From Veillonellaceae bacterium (GTDB taxonomy: Bacteria > Bacillota > Negativicutes > Veillonellales > Dialisteraceae), in assembly GCA_025992895.1 (NCBI GenBank), contig DAJPGA010000001.1:355001-419000 (forward strand): DNA of 64,000 nucleotides, in the 5' to 3' direction. The notes beneath the pieces were generated by a model. It searched no databases. It worked only from the letters and a program-made list of their open reading frames with translations, and was not told where the DNA came from. Numbering within the stretch: position 1 is the stretch's first letter; each line of letters begins with the position of its first letter. Below are positions 19,246 to 27,114 of this stretch, one piece after another. The position numbers and the translations under genes were made by a program.

Positions 19246-20117
19246 AAGAAGTCCATGAAGAAACCAACATCTCCATAGAAAGTCTCTGCCGACTCTCAAA
19301 GGTCTCCCGGGCAGCTTATTACGGATGGCTGAATCATATTAAGAGCGGCCGTGAACTGCTGAGAGAAAAGGTCGCACAGGAGGTCATGAAAACCCATCAG
19401 GAATATCCGGATATGGGATACCGCCGGATTAACGATTGGATCAAGAAGGATGACAACATCAATATAAATGTAAGCGACAGTCTGGTTCTTCGTATCATGC
19501 GGATACTTAATATTAAGTCCGTGATCAAGTACAAGACCGATGGTTGCACTCGTAACGCAAAGGATCCAAAGTACATTTTTGAAAACCTGCTGAACCGTGA
19601 CTTTGATGCCGGCGTGTCCAATGCAAGATGGATGACGGATGTCACTGAATTCAAGTACACAACTGCTGATGGAGTTTTGCACAAGTTATATTTAAGCGCG
19701 ATTATTGACGGCCATGATCGCCGGATTGTCTCTTATGTCATCGGCGACAGGAACAATACTGCACTGGCTTTTGAGACAATGGAAAAGGCACTTAAAGAGA
19801 ATCCTGGAGAACATCCAATGATTCATACCGACCGCGGATTCCAGTATACAAGCAACGGATTCCATAAGATTGTTGAAAAAGCAGGACTGGTTCACAGCAT
19901 GTCCCGTGTAGGCTGCTGTGCAGACAACGGTCTGATGGAAGGGTTCTGGGGAATGCTGAAGCGCGAACGTTACTACACACGTAAATTCACCAGCCGTAAA
20001 GCAGTGGTAAGCATGATCAACGGCTACATCTACTTCTACAACAACAAACGCATTCAGCGCAAATTACATCTTTTAGCTCCAATGGAAGTATTCAACGCAG
20101 CTCCAATGGCTGCATGA
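19170..20117 (+). CDS. IS3-family OrfB, DDE integrase part (copy 2)
   Basis: The -1 frame, reached by frameshifting from orfA (begins DGDRGKVAFLEG). It encodes the HTH_21-like segment and the rve catalytic core: MTDVTEF, HTDRGFQYTS and DNGLMEGFWG supply the D, D and E residues. An internal ATG at 19386 could give a separate OrfB, but the first 70 residues would then be missing. The sequence appears identical to copies 1 and 3. Confidence 0.88.
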   Translation, partial: DGDRGKVAFLEGFSLTHLLRDFKAIKEVHEETNISIESLCRLSKVSRAAYYGWLNHIKSGRELLREKVAQEVMKTHQEYPDMGYRRINDWIKKDDNININVSDSLVLRIMRILNIKSVIKYKTDGCTRNAKDPKYIFENLLNRDFDAGVSNARWMTDVTEFKYTTADGVLHKLYLSAIIDGHDRRIVSYVIGDRNNTALAFETMEKALKENPGEHPMIHTDRGFQYTSNGFHKIVEKAGLVHSMSRVGCCADNGLMEGFWGMLKRERYYTRKFTSRKAVVSMINGYIYFYNNKRIQRKLHLLAPMEVFNAAPMAA

Positions 20118-20244
20118 TTAAGATTAAAGTACGATTAGATTTTTTATGATATTTATTTGTCTGTATTAACAAATCCGCACCACCTTCTCCTTCGGAGCAA
20201 GGTTAAGACCGGCCTACGGCCCTCTCTATTTCCTTCACCCACTC

Positions 20245-20288
20245 AAAAAGGACCATGCCTTGTGATTATACTTGGCACGGTCCTTTTC
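20245..20288 (-). terminator. Terminator after the sodium symporter gene
   Basis: AAAAAGGACCATGCC pairs with GGCACGGTCCTTTT. On the minus strand it follows the symporter stop at 20296. Confidence 0.85.
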
Positions 20289-20295
20289 TATTTCC

Positions 20296-21732
20296 TTATG
20301 CTTCTTCCGCAGCGGCGGGTATTTCTACTGGTGTTTCGTAGTCGCGGATGGGTTTTCTTTCTATGAGGCTGACTCCTCCGAAGGTGAGGGAGCAGACGAT
20401 CCATTCGGCGTAGATGACGTGGGGGAGGATGCGGACGGCGGGGACGAGCATCCAGAGGACGAGGACGGCGATGGAGGCGAGGAGGGTGTAGAGGGCGGCG
20501 CTTCTGGAGCAGAGTCTCGGGGCGTACATGGTCATGAGGACGATGACGGCGAAGGCGGTCATGAGGGAGAGGCCGGCCATGAGGGTGGAGATGATGCCGC
20601 TGATGGTGAGGGCGAAGCCGAGGGTCAGAAGGCCCAGGGCGAGGACGGAGAGGCGGGTGATTTTCATGTATTTCCTTTCCGTCATGGATGGATCGACGAA
20701 GCGTTTATGGATGTCGTGGGAGTAGAGTGTGGCAGCCGAGAGGAGCAGGTTGCAGGCGGTGCTGACGTCGGCGGCCCAGAGGGAGGCGAGGGTGATGCCT
20801 GCGATCCATGGGTTCAGCGTCATGATGAGGCGCGGAAGAGCGGTGGCTGCGTTGATATTCGGGTACATTTCAGCGGCGATGACGCCCAGGAGCGCGGAGA
20901 GGAAGCCGACGGGGAGCATGATGAGGCCTCCGATGATGAAGCCTTTCTGCGCGGTGCGGACGTCTTTGGCGCCGAGGGAAATCTGGATGATGGCCTGGAG
21001 GGAGAGGTTCACGGTGATGAGGACGACGATCCAGGTAGTGATGGTCATTCCGCCCACGCCACTGATGAAGTCGAGGGAGTGGATGGAGGGCATCTTGAGG
21101 GCGACGTTCGTCATGCCGCCGGCCAGCTGGACGATGATCCAGGAAGCGACGGTGATGCCGATGTACTGCAGGGTGACGTTCAGGAGGTTCGACTGGCTGG
21201 CGGACCACATGCCGCCGATCAGGGTGATGCCGATGAAGACGACGGCGCTTGTCAGCATGCCGGTCAGGGGCGTGAAGAAATCAGGAAGGAGAGCCGAGAG
21301 GATGGCGCCGCCAGCGACGAACTGGAGGCTCATGATGACGAGCTGGACGAGAATCTGGCAGGCAATCCCTGCAATCATGCTGTTTCTTCCATAGTATCTT
21401 TCGAGCAGTTCCGGCACGGTCGTGATGTTCATACGGCGGTACCTTTTAGCGACCGTGAGGCCCATGACAATGGCGCCGATGCCCCAGGCGGCGGTGTACC
21501 AGCCGGCCGAGAGGCCCTTCGTGTACGCCTGCTCAGCCACGCCGATCGTAGACGCGCCGCCGACAGCCAGGCCGACCACGGAAACCATGACGAGCGGAGT
21601 CGTCAGCTTTCTTCCCGCGAGCACGTAGTTTTCGACCGAACCGGAAGAACGGTACTTCACATACGCGCTGATCAGGAAGAGCACGCCGATGTAGGCGCAG
21701 ATGATGAGGATTTGAATGAGTGAGTTTTCCAT
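20296..21732 (-). CDS. Sodium:solute symporter (SSS family)
   Basis: A 478-residue inner-membrane transporter of the SSS family (PutP/PanF type) with about 13 hydrophobic segments. GRKLTTPLVMVSVVGLAVGG near residues 41-60 and the ASLWAADVSTACNLLLSAAT segment match family features; the latter corresponds to the sodium-site helix 8. The long T-box leader indicates that expression rises when an amino acid's tRNA is uncharged, so the cargo is probably an amino acid. Start at 21732 follows AAGGAGGCCCGCT; the frame upstream of it belongs to the leader. It is a single-gene unit ending at the terminator at 20245. Confidence 0.9.
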   Translation of the reverse strand: MENSLIQILIICAYIGVLFLISAYVKYRSSGSVENYVLAGRKLTTPLVMVSVVGLAVGGASTIGVAEQAYTKGLSAGWYTAAWGIGAIVMGLTVAKRYRRMNITTVPELLERYYGRNSMIAGIACQILVQLVIMSLQFVAGGAILSALLPDFFTPLTGMLTSAVVFIGITLIGGMWSASQSNLLNVTLQYIGITVASWIIVQLAGGMTNVALKMPSIHSLDFISGVGGMTITTWIVVLITVNLSLQAIIQISLGAKDVRTAQKGFIIGGLIMLPVGFLSALLGVIAAEMYPNINAATALPRLIMTLNPWIAGITLASLWAADVSTACNLLLSAATLYSHDIHKRFVDPSMTERKYMKITRLSVLALGLLTLGFALTISGIISTLMAGLSLMTAFAVIVLMTMYAPRLCSRSAALYTLLASIAVLVLWMLVPAVRILPHVIYAEWIVCSLTFGGVSLIERKPIRDYETPVEIPAAAEEA

Positions 21733-21744
21733 AGCGGGCCTCCT

Positions 21745-22058
21745 TGAAATAAAATTTCCAAAAGAAAATATCGCCCCAGATAGGGACGATGAGATCGCGG
21801 TACCACCCTGCTTACCCGTATAAATAAAAAAAGGAGCGGTTCCAAGGCTCGAAAATTTCGAGGGACCACCCTGCACATACGGATCAACTTGAACGCCAGC
21901 TAACGGGGGCTTCCGGCAAAACCTACTGAAATTTCAGCTCTGCGGTTCGGGAAAGAACTTCACACTGCTTCACCTGCCGGTTCTCACCATCCACCGGCTC
22001 TCTGAGAGGCTCCGTAGTCCTACTTTTTTCCGTCAATACCTTTTTCTTTGGAAATATG
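21745..22058 (-). promoter_or_regulatory. T-box riboswitch with two T-box/terminator units
   Basis: The leader of the symporter gene. Reading the minus strand, an AGTA S-turn motif (22021-22024) opens stem I. The stem I apex follows (GAGAGCCGGTGGATGG ... GAACCGGC). Then a first T-box-like AGGGTGGTCCC (21862-21872) is paired with an A/T-rich terminator arm ending GGAACCGCTCC and seven T (to 21826). Next comes a classical AGGGTGGTACCGCG (21796-21809), followed by terminator ATCGTCCC/GGGGCGAT with ATTTTCTTTT (21790-21760). The specifier triplet could not be fixed confidently (candidates around TTCTTTCCCGAA near 21950). Confidence 0.88.
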
Positions 22059-22066
22059 TTGTCTGT

Positions 22067-22094
22067 ATTATACAGGAAATTCCAAAACGCGCAA
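22067..22094 (-). promoter_or_regulatory. Promoter of the T-box transcript
   Basis: On the minus strand, TATAAT (22067-22072) with TTGCGC 16 bases upstream. It would start transcription just before stem I. Confidence 0.5.
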
Positions 22095-22283
22095 GTGATT
22101 TTTGAAAATTTTTCCGATTTCTTACAGATTAAGCCGCACCATAAAAAATTTTGAGGCACTTTGGGCTGCGCATAAAATCATAAAATAGAGGGGCGGGCAT
22201 GCGCCTGTCTTCTTAAATCATAGCTTAAATTGTATAATAGGGGTAAATAAAGTACGTAAAAAATTATGAAAGAAGGGGTGAAA

Positions 22284-23261
22284 TTGAATAAGAAAATAGG
22301 ACTCTTTCTGGCGGCCGCAGCCCTCGCCATGACCCTTTCCGGCTGCTCCGGCTCCGCCACGAGCGGCAAGGTCGCAAGCAGTGCGCCGGACGGACGCGAC
22401 TACGAGAGAATCGTCGTCATCTCCGACCTCCACTACCCGACAAAGACAGGCACGGACGATCCGGAACTCCGCCAGTATAAAATCGACAACAAGCAGAAGT
22501 GCCTCCAGGAAATCAACGGCTGGGACGACGTAGACCTCGTCGCATTCCCGGGTGACATGGTCGCCCTTACCGGCAACATGGACGAAATGAACACCGTCAA
22601 AGCCTTCACCGACAACCTGAACAAGCCGAAGGTCTTCACGGCAGGCAACCATGAAATCTTCTACCGTGATGTCTTTACGAAAAAAGGCGACGTCATCTCT
22701 GCCAGCGAAAGCGTGAAGAAACAGCACCTCGAGAACTATCAGAAGGTCTTCGGCCCGCTGCACAGCACGAAGGAAATGATGGGCTACCTCCTCATCTTCC
22801 TCTCTACTGACGACGTGACAGGAAACCTTCCGACAGAAATGTCCAAGGACGAACTCGACTGGTTCAAGAAGACACTTGACGCCAACAAGAAGAAACCAAC
22901 CATCGTCTTCTTCCACGCCCCGCTGACCGGGACGCTGATCCCTTATAACGACAAAGTCGGAAGCCCGAGAAGCTTTGCCCAGCCATCTGCTAAGATCGAC
23001 CAGATCCTCATGCTGAACCCGCAGATCAAACTCTGGGTCTCTGGCCACACCCACACCCCGCCGACCCAGCCCTCCTTCGATAACGACATCAACTACTACC
23101 ACGGAAAAATCCTCGATGTCTACAACCCCACCTGGGACGGTAAGACCATCTGGACCAACTCCCTCTACCTCTACAAAGACAAAATCGTCATCAAAACCTA
23201 CGACATGGACAAACACGAGACACTCGATAATTTGACGAGAACAGTGCAGATCGATAGATAA
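22284..23261 (+). CDS. Calcineurin-like metallophosphoesterase lipoprotein
   Basis: A 325-residue lipoprotein. The signal peptide ends in LSGC (Cys about 21). The metallophosphoesterase motifs appear in order: ISDLHY (D-x-H), GDMV (GD), GNHE, a mid-domain FFHAPLTG (H) and SGHTHTP (GHxH). It would hydrolyse phosphoester bonds outside the cytoplasmic membrane; the substrate is unknown. The TTG at 22284 is preferred because GAAGGGGTG is well spaced before it; an in-frame ATG at 22266 has no site. Strongly C-ending codons contrast with the AT-rich leader. Confidence 0.85.
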   Translation: MNKKIGLFLAAAALAMTLSGCSGSATSGKVASSAPDGRDYERIVVISDLHYPTKTGTDDPELRQYKIDNKQKCLQEINGWDDVDLVAFPGDMVALTGNMDEMNTVKAFTDNLNKPKVFTAGNHEIFYRDVFTKKGDVISASESVKKQHLENYQKVFGPLHSTKEMMGYLLIFLSTDDVTGNLPTEMSKDELDWFKKTLDANKKKPTIVFFHAPLTGTLIPYNDKVGSPRSFAQPSAKIDQILMLNPQIKLWVSGHTHTPPTQPSFDNDINYYHGKILDVYNPTWDGKTIWTNSLYLYKDKIVIKTYDMDKHETLDNLTRTVQIDR

Positions 23262-23270
23262 AGGAAAACA

Positions 23271-23320
23271 AAAAAGGATCTGTGACAAAATGTGCAATCA
23301 TTTTGCTACGGCTCCTTTTT
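23271..23320 (+). terminator. Long-stem terminator
   Basis: AAAAAGGATCTGTGACAAAATG pairs imperfectly with CATTTTGCTACGGCTCCTTTTT. It belongs to the same family as 5317, 9721, 46242 and 58719. Confidence 0.8.
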
Positions 23321-23447
23321 GGTTTTAACGATATATCATAGGCTGTCTGCCTCTTTGGGGATAGAGTTATTTTATTGTTATATTGAATTTTTAAACCTAT
23401 AATAAAGATAAAGGGACGTTCTGGTCTTTAAAAAAGAGGTGAGTGGG

Positions 23448-23675
23448 ATGTTTATTGTTTACTTTGCTCTTGCTTGGATTGCAGCATATTTGATTGCTGT
23501 CCAATTTGTTAGCGACGCTATGTATCCGTTCCTGGTTTTGTTCTTTGCCCTTTTCCCACCAATTGCTGCGTTTCTTTTTACTATGTTTGCTTCATTTAAA
23601 GAAGATCACTTATCTTGGAAATACTTATTTTTAATACCTTTCGCCTTGATAAGTGTACTTTTAACTACTATTTGA
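23448..23675 (+). CDS. Small hydrophobic membrane protein
   Basis: A 75-residue protein made mostly of two to three membrane helices (FIVYFALAWIAAYLIAV; YPFLVLFFALFPPIAAFLF; YLFLIPFALISVLLTTI), with a short charged loop FKEDHLSWK. Family not recognised. AAAGAGGTG before the ATG supports translation, and a terminator follows. Confidence 0.65.
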   Translation: MFIVYFALAWIAAYLIAVQFVSDAMYPFLVLFFALFPPIAAFLFTMFASFKEDHLSWKYLFLIPFALISVLLTTI

Positions 23676-23752
23676 TATCTTCCGACTCTTTAGCAATTTC
23701 CTGGGTTAGATTTACCTAATCGATCTGGCATTTCGCTTATAGTTAATATATA

Positions 23753-23795
23753 AAAAGACTGACTTTGAATAGACACTTCAATGTCAGTCTTTCTT
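23753..23795 (+). terminator. Intrinsic terminator
   Basis: AAAGACTGAC.TTGAA pairs with TTCAATGTCAGTCTTT. The tail is T-rich. Confidence 0.85.
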
Positions 23796-23819
23796 GCGTC
23801 TTTAACGATTTTTCAGCAT

Positions 23820-24100
23820 TTGAAAACCATAAAAACCTCGCTCCGTTCGAGGAACCTTTTTATGTTTTAAAGCACAATGAATAATACACCCCTTCAGTCG
23901 AACATCAGTGTTAAAGGTTCGACAGCTTCCCCTAACGGGGACGCCAAAAAATGCCGAAACAGTTTCCTCTCATATCATTAATATCGAAAGTGACGGAATA
24001 GTTGAGTGCCTTAGTGGTAAAAGCTGTCCCCGTTAGGGGAAAGTGGCGCGCATGCGCCGAAAGGGGTGCATCTCCCAGGCTGCAAGCCGGCTGTGCGGTT
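23820..24100. repeat. Intergenic hairpin modules left of the CRISPR array
   Basis: AACCTCGCTCCGTTCGAGG (23831), CTTCCCCTAACGGGGACG (23927), GCTGTCCCCGTTAGGGGAAA (24026) and GTGGCGCGCATGCGCCGAAA (24046), then CAGGCTGCAAGCCGGCTG ending within about 15 bases of the first, degenerate CRISPR repeat. Confidence 0.7.
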
Positions 24101-24105
24101 CTTTC

Positions 24106-24432
24106 TCATAGATCTGCCTACGCGGCAGTGAACATATGGTCTGATGTATACAATCGGGTTAATGATTTCTAAGCTGCCTATGCGGCAGTGAACGGCACTG
24201 GCACGACCACCGTCCCTGTCATGCATTTCTAAGCTGCCTATGCGGCAGTAAACCCCACACGAACGTGTACCTACATCGAGTTATTTTCTAAGCTGCCTAT
24301 GCGGCAGTGAACGCCGAATGCGATAGCAGAAACTCTTTTCAAAATTTCTAAGCTGCCTATGCGGCAGTGAATACGAACCCAAGCACATTTCTCGGCGGTA
24401 CGTGTTTCTAAGCTGCCTATGCGGCAGTGAAC
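24106..24432 (-). CRISPR. Orphan type I-F-like CRISPR mini-array (6 repeats, 5 spacers)
   Basis: Six 28-base repeats start at 24106, 24166, 24226, 24285, 24345 and 24405 (period 60, 60, 59, 60, 60), giving spacers of 32, 32, 31, 32 and 32. On the minus strand the repeat reads GTTCACTGCCGCATAGGCAG then CTTAGAAA, the type I-F form with a CTGCC/GGCAG hairpin. The repeat at 24106 is degenerate and marks the trailer. The AT-rich leader would lie at 24433-24500. Minor variants are G-to-A in repeat 3 and C-to-T in repeat 5. No cas genes are in the window. The spacer at 24313-24344 matches the neighbouring LD-carboxypeptidase gene. Confidence 0.95.
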
Positions 24433-24509
24433 TGTAAAGCAATGTGCTCTTATTTGTTATTATCTTATCATTCCACTTTATGCGCTGCAAAACCTTTTTT
24501 AGCTTTTAA

Positions 24510-24790
24510 GCGACGAGCGCGAATTGGAAAACCATACAACTTCGCTCCGCTCGTAGAACCTTTTTATATTTTAAAAACCAATGAATAATCAACCCTATCC
24601 GTCCGGCCTTTTTAGAAACTGCACCTCTTTCGTCGCCTAACGGCGCCACTTCCCCCGTGGGGGCAGCTCTGCGATGTGAAATAAAAAAATCCAAAGCAAA
24701 TTTGTTTTGAACTTATATAGGCCACCTTCCCCGTCTGGGAAGGTCAACACCCTTAAACCTCGCTGGGCTCGTGGAGAAATAATCAACTTT
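24510..24790. repeat. Intergenic hairpin modules right of the CRISPR array
   Basis: ACTTCGCTCCGCTCG (24540), CAACCCTATCCGTCCGGC (24589), TTTCGTCGCCTAACGGCGCC (24628), ACTTCCCCCGTGGGGGCAGC (24649) and ACCTTCCCCGTCTGGGAAGG (24723), ending at the next gene's stop. Confidence 0.7.
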
Positions 24791-24796
24791 TCTTCT

Positions 24797-25132
24797 TTAT
24801 CTTTTCAGGTACACTTCGTCCAGTCTGTACATGTAGGCTCCGTTTTCGAATGTCACTTTTTCGCATGTGACGTAACTTTCTTCGTTTGTGAAATGGATTC
24901 TTTTTGTTTCGCCCGCGAGATCTAAATACTGCCATGAAGCCGCACCGTTTTCTGTTTCGAAGAGAACGAAAAGATACGGTGTTAGTGCTGAAACTTGTGC
25001 CGGCGCTGATGAAATATCAGCAAGAATTTCGCCAGGTTCTACAGAGCCGCCGTCAGGGAGATTGGATTTGGGTGTGAATTCTTTCGGAACTGTTGTGAAG
25101 CTGTAGTAGCGAAGGGGGAATTTCAGTTTCAT
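24797..25132 (-). CDS. Hypothetical protein downstream of LD-carboxypeptidase
   Basis: A 111-residue soluble protein with no signal peptide, rich in beta-strand-forming and aromatic residues (LKFPLRYYSFTTV, YLFVLFETENGAASWQYLDL). I do not recognise the family. It begins 12 bases after the LD-carboxypeptidase stop and is surely in the same transcript. Confidence 0.65.
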   Translation of the reverse strand: MKLKFPLRYYSFTTVPKEFTPKSNLPDGGSVEPGEILADISSAPAQVSALTPYLFVLFETENGAASWQYLDLAGETKRIHFTNEESYVTCEKVTFENGAYMYRLDEVYLKR

Positions 25133-25144
25133 AATTTCTCACTT

Positions 25145-26221
25145 TCATTGTTTCAAATAATTCTCATCGATAGACAGTGCCGCACTGCCGTCTCCCTTTG
25201 CATCTATCGTTGCTTTAACTCCTAATGGAAGGAAGAGATTGTTTGCGCCGTGACCAATAGGGAGGCCGCGGATGACAGGTTTCCCGGATAGTTTGGCATA
25301 GTAGTCCAGAACCTGGGCGGTCGAAAATTCGCCATCCTTAGGGGTTGGGCTGTAGAAGTCGCCGAATGCGATAGCAGAAACTCTCTTCAGAAGTCCGTTC
25401 TGCCAGAGCTGCTGCATCAGGCGGTCGATGCGGTAGGGGTCTTCGCCTGTATCTTCAAGTACGAGGATGTCGCCTTTGCCGTTCAGCTCATAGGGCGTTC
25501 CGCAGAGAGAGACGACGACGGTCAGATTCCCGCCAATGAGACGTCCACTTGCTTTGCCTGGCACGACAGTCTTGAGCGATGTGCCTTGCGGCATACGGAT
25601 TTCCCCAGTCGGCAGGCTTCCGGTTAAACCGTTTTCAAAATTGTAGAGCGTGAAGGGTGTAAAGTTTTCTCCTTTAAAATTGCTGAGCATGGGGCCGTGG
25701 ATGGTGACAAGATGGCTCTTTTCGCCGAGGGCGGCATGGAGCGCTGTCACATCAGAGAATCCCACGAAAAGTTTCGGATGTTTTTCAATCATGGAATAAT
25801 CGAGAAGTGAGAGAAGACGGGCCGAGCCATAGCCGCCCCGGAGGCAGACGATGGCTTTCACGGAGTCGTCTTTGAAGAAGTTATTGATATCTGCGGCTCG
25901 CTCTTCATCGCTCCCCGCGAGGTAGCCATAGTCGGCAGTGACCGAGGGCGCGAGCTTGACTTTGTATCCCATTTCTTCCAGGAAATGGATGGCCTGGTTA
26001 TAGTCTGTCATCCCGCCATGCGTTCCGGGCGCAACGATACCGATCGTATCACCCGGCTTCAGCGCAGACGGCTTCTCACGCGGGACAGCTGCGTCCCCTG
26101 CCGGCGAGAGGTGGGAAGCGACAGTCGGCATGACGGAAGAGTAAAGCGCAGGCAGCGACAATATCATCAAAGCCGCCGCTGCCGCTATATATTTTCTGTG
26201 TTTCTTTAGAAAAGAAATCAT
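25145..26221 (-). CDS. LD-carboxypeptidase (peptidase S66), membrane-anchored
   Basis: A 358-residue muramoyltetrapeptide carboxypeptidase-like enzyme that would trim the terminal D-Ala from peptidoglycan tetrapeptides in recycling or wall turnover. The N-terminal hydrophobic segment (about 10-30) suggests export with an anchor. The S66 catalytic triad is visible: nucleophile Ser156 (GFSDVTAL), Glu256 (LEDTGEDPYRIDRL) and His324 (GLPIGHGANN). Length fits the family plus the anchor. Codons 277-287 carry the protospacer matched by the nearby CRISPR spacer. Confidence 0.93.
   Translation of the reverse strand: MISFLKKHRKYIAAAAALMILSLPALYSSVMPTVASHLSPAGDAAVPREKPSALKPGDTIGIVAPGTHGGMTDYNQAIHFLEEMGYKVKLAPSVTADYGYLAGSDEERAADINNFFKDDSVKAIVCLRGGYGSARLLSLLDYSMIEKHPKLFVGFSDVTALHAALGEKSHLVTIHGPMLSNFKGENFTPFTLYNFENGLTGSLPTGEIRMPQGTSLKTVVPGKASGRLIGGNLTVVVSLCGTPYELNGKGDILVLEDTGEDPYRIDRLMQQLWQNGLLKRVSAIAFGDFYSPTPKDGEFSTAQVLDYYAKLSGKPVIRGLPIGHGANNLFLPLGVKATIDAKGDGSAALSIDENYLKQ
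25361..25392 (-). other. Protospacer for the CRISPR spacer at 24313-24344
   Basis: 30 of 32 bases match the spacer. Numbered from the PAM side on the minus (coding) strand, mismatches are at positions 3 (C here, T in spacer) and 8 (G here, A in spacer). Both are silent: CTG/TTG Leu278 and AAG/AAA Lys279. The 5' flank reads AC, not the type I-F CC. The -2 base is the third base of Gly276 (GGA), so GGC would restore CC without changing the protein. Confidence 0.93.
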
Positions 26222-26379
26222 TTTAAGACCTTTCTGTTTCTGAGTTCACTAGAAGCATTATACAGTATAGCACGGAAAGGACTGCTTTTATGCATGAGCA
26301 GAGAAATTTCATTTCATGTATACTATAAGAAAGAATTCATCAGCATACAAATGCTATTTTCATATTATAAGGAGCCATC

Positions 26380-27036
26380 ATGACATTTGAAGAAATACTG
26401 CCTCATGTAGACCATACACTCCTTGCGGCCACGGCGACGAAGGGGGAAATCGAGAAGCTCTGCGAGGAAGCGGAGATGTATCATACGGCGTCTGTCTGTG
26501 TGCCGTCGTCGTATGTGAAGGGAATCAGGGAGCGTCATCCGGGACTCCGAATCTGTGCTGTCGCAGGGTTCCCGCTGGGGAATATGTCGAAGGCGGCGAA
26601 GGTTTTCGAATCCAGACAGGCGGTCCTTGACGGGGCGGATGAAATCGATATCGTCCTCCACATCGGTGCGCTGAAGGACGGGAACGCGGAGTACGTCACG
26701 GACGAAATCGCAGCGGTCAAAGAGGCGATCGGGGATCATGTGCTGAAGGTCATTATCGAGACCTGCCTCCTGACGGAGGAAGAAAAGATCCTTGCGTGCG
26801 AATGCGTCACAAAGGGCGGGGCGGATTATATCAAGACATCGACCGGGTTCTCGACAAAGGGCGCGGACCTTTCGGATATTGCTCTCTTCAAGAAGCACAT
26901 TGGAAAGAATGTGAAGATCAAAGCGGCAGGTGGGATCCATACGAAGAAGGAAATGGAAAACTTCCTCGCTGCCGGATGCGACCGCATCGGCGCCAGCGGC
27001 GCGGTGAAGGCGTACCTGAAGGAAAAAGGAATGTAA
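26380..27036 (+). CDS. deoC: Deoxyribose-phosphate aldolase
   Basis: A 218-residue class I aldolase that splits 2-deoxyribose 5-phosphate into glyceraldehyde 3-phosphate and acetaldehyde in deoxynucleoside catabolism (cytoplasm). The typical motifs are HTLL (11-14), VCVPSSYV, AGFPLG, VIIETCLL, the Schiff-base lysine in DYIKTSTGF (Lys about 153) and IKAAGGI (Lys about 182). Length is standard. The ATG follows AAGGAGCCATC. It is a single gene with its own terminator; no other deo genes are adjacent. Confidence 0.96.
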   Translation: MTFEEILPHVDHTLLAATATKGEIEKLCEEAEMYHTASVCVPSSYVKGIRERHPGLRICAVAGFPLGNMSKAAKVFESRQAVLDGADEIDIVLHIGALKDGNAEYVTDEIAAVKEAIGDHVLKVIIETCLLTEEEKILACECVTKGGADYIKTSTGFSTKGADLSDIALFKKHIGKNVKIKAAGGIHTKKEMENFLAAGCDRIGASGAVKAYLKEKGM

Positions 27037-27071
27037 GAAGAGGGAAAAACAAAAACCGAAACAGAAACACT

Positions 27072-27100
27072 AAAAAAGGACTCGAATTGAGTCCTTTTTT
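27072..27100 (+). terminator. deoC terminator
   Basis: A perfect 12-bp stem AAAAAAGGACTC / GAGTCCTTTTTT with a GAATT loop. Confidence 0.94.
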
Positions 27101-27114
27101 GAGTGGAGAATTAA

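Larger units (their letters stand above)
18455..20179 (+). mobile_element. IS3-family element, copy 2 (no target duplication)
   Basis: A complete 1725-bp copy on the plus strand, with the same ends as copies 1 and 3 (TGGTATGATTC at the left; the right end reads AATCCGCA). The left flank is the recombinase gene (AAATACAT). The right flank is the hairpin module CCACCTTCTCCTTCGGAGCA. Unlike the other copies there is no direct repeat across the element, so flanking DNA was rearranged or deleted after insertion. Confidence 0.92.

Noticed and set aside
20272..21723. 483-residue plus-strand ORF rich in Asp, Glu and Gly
   Set aside because: It is the antisense shadow of the symporter gene. Its acidic composition comes from GC-rich codons read backwards.
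24134..24404. Possible matches of the other four spacers inside the window
   Set aside because: No match was found by eye; only the fourth spacer has a target here. A database search could still find phage or plasmid targets.
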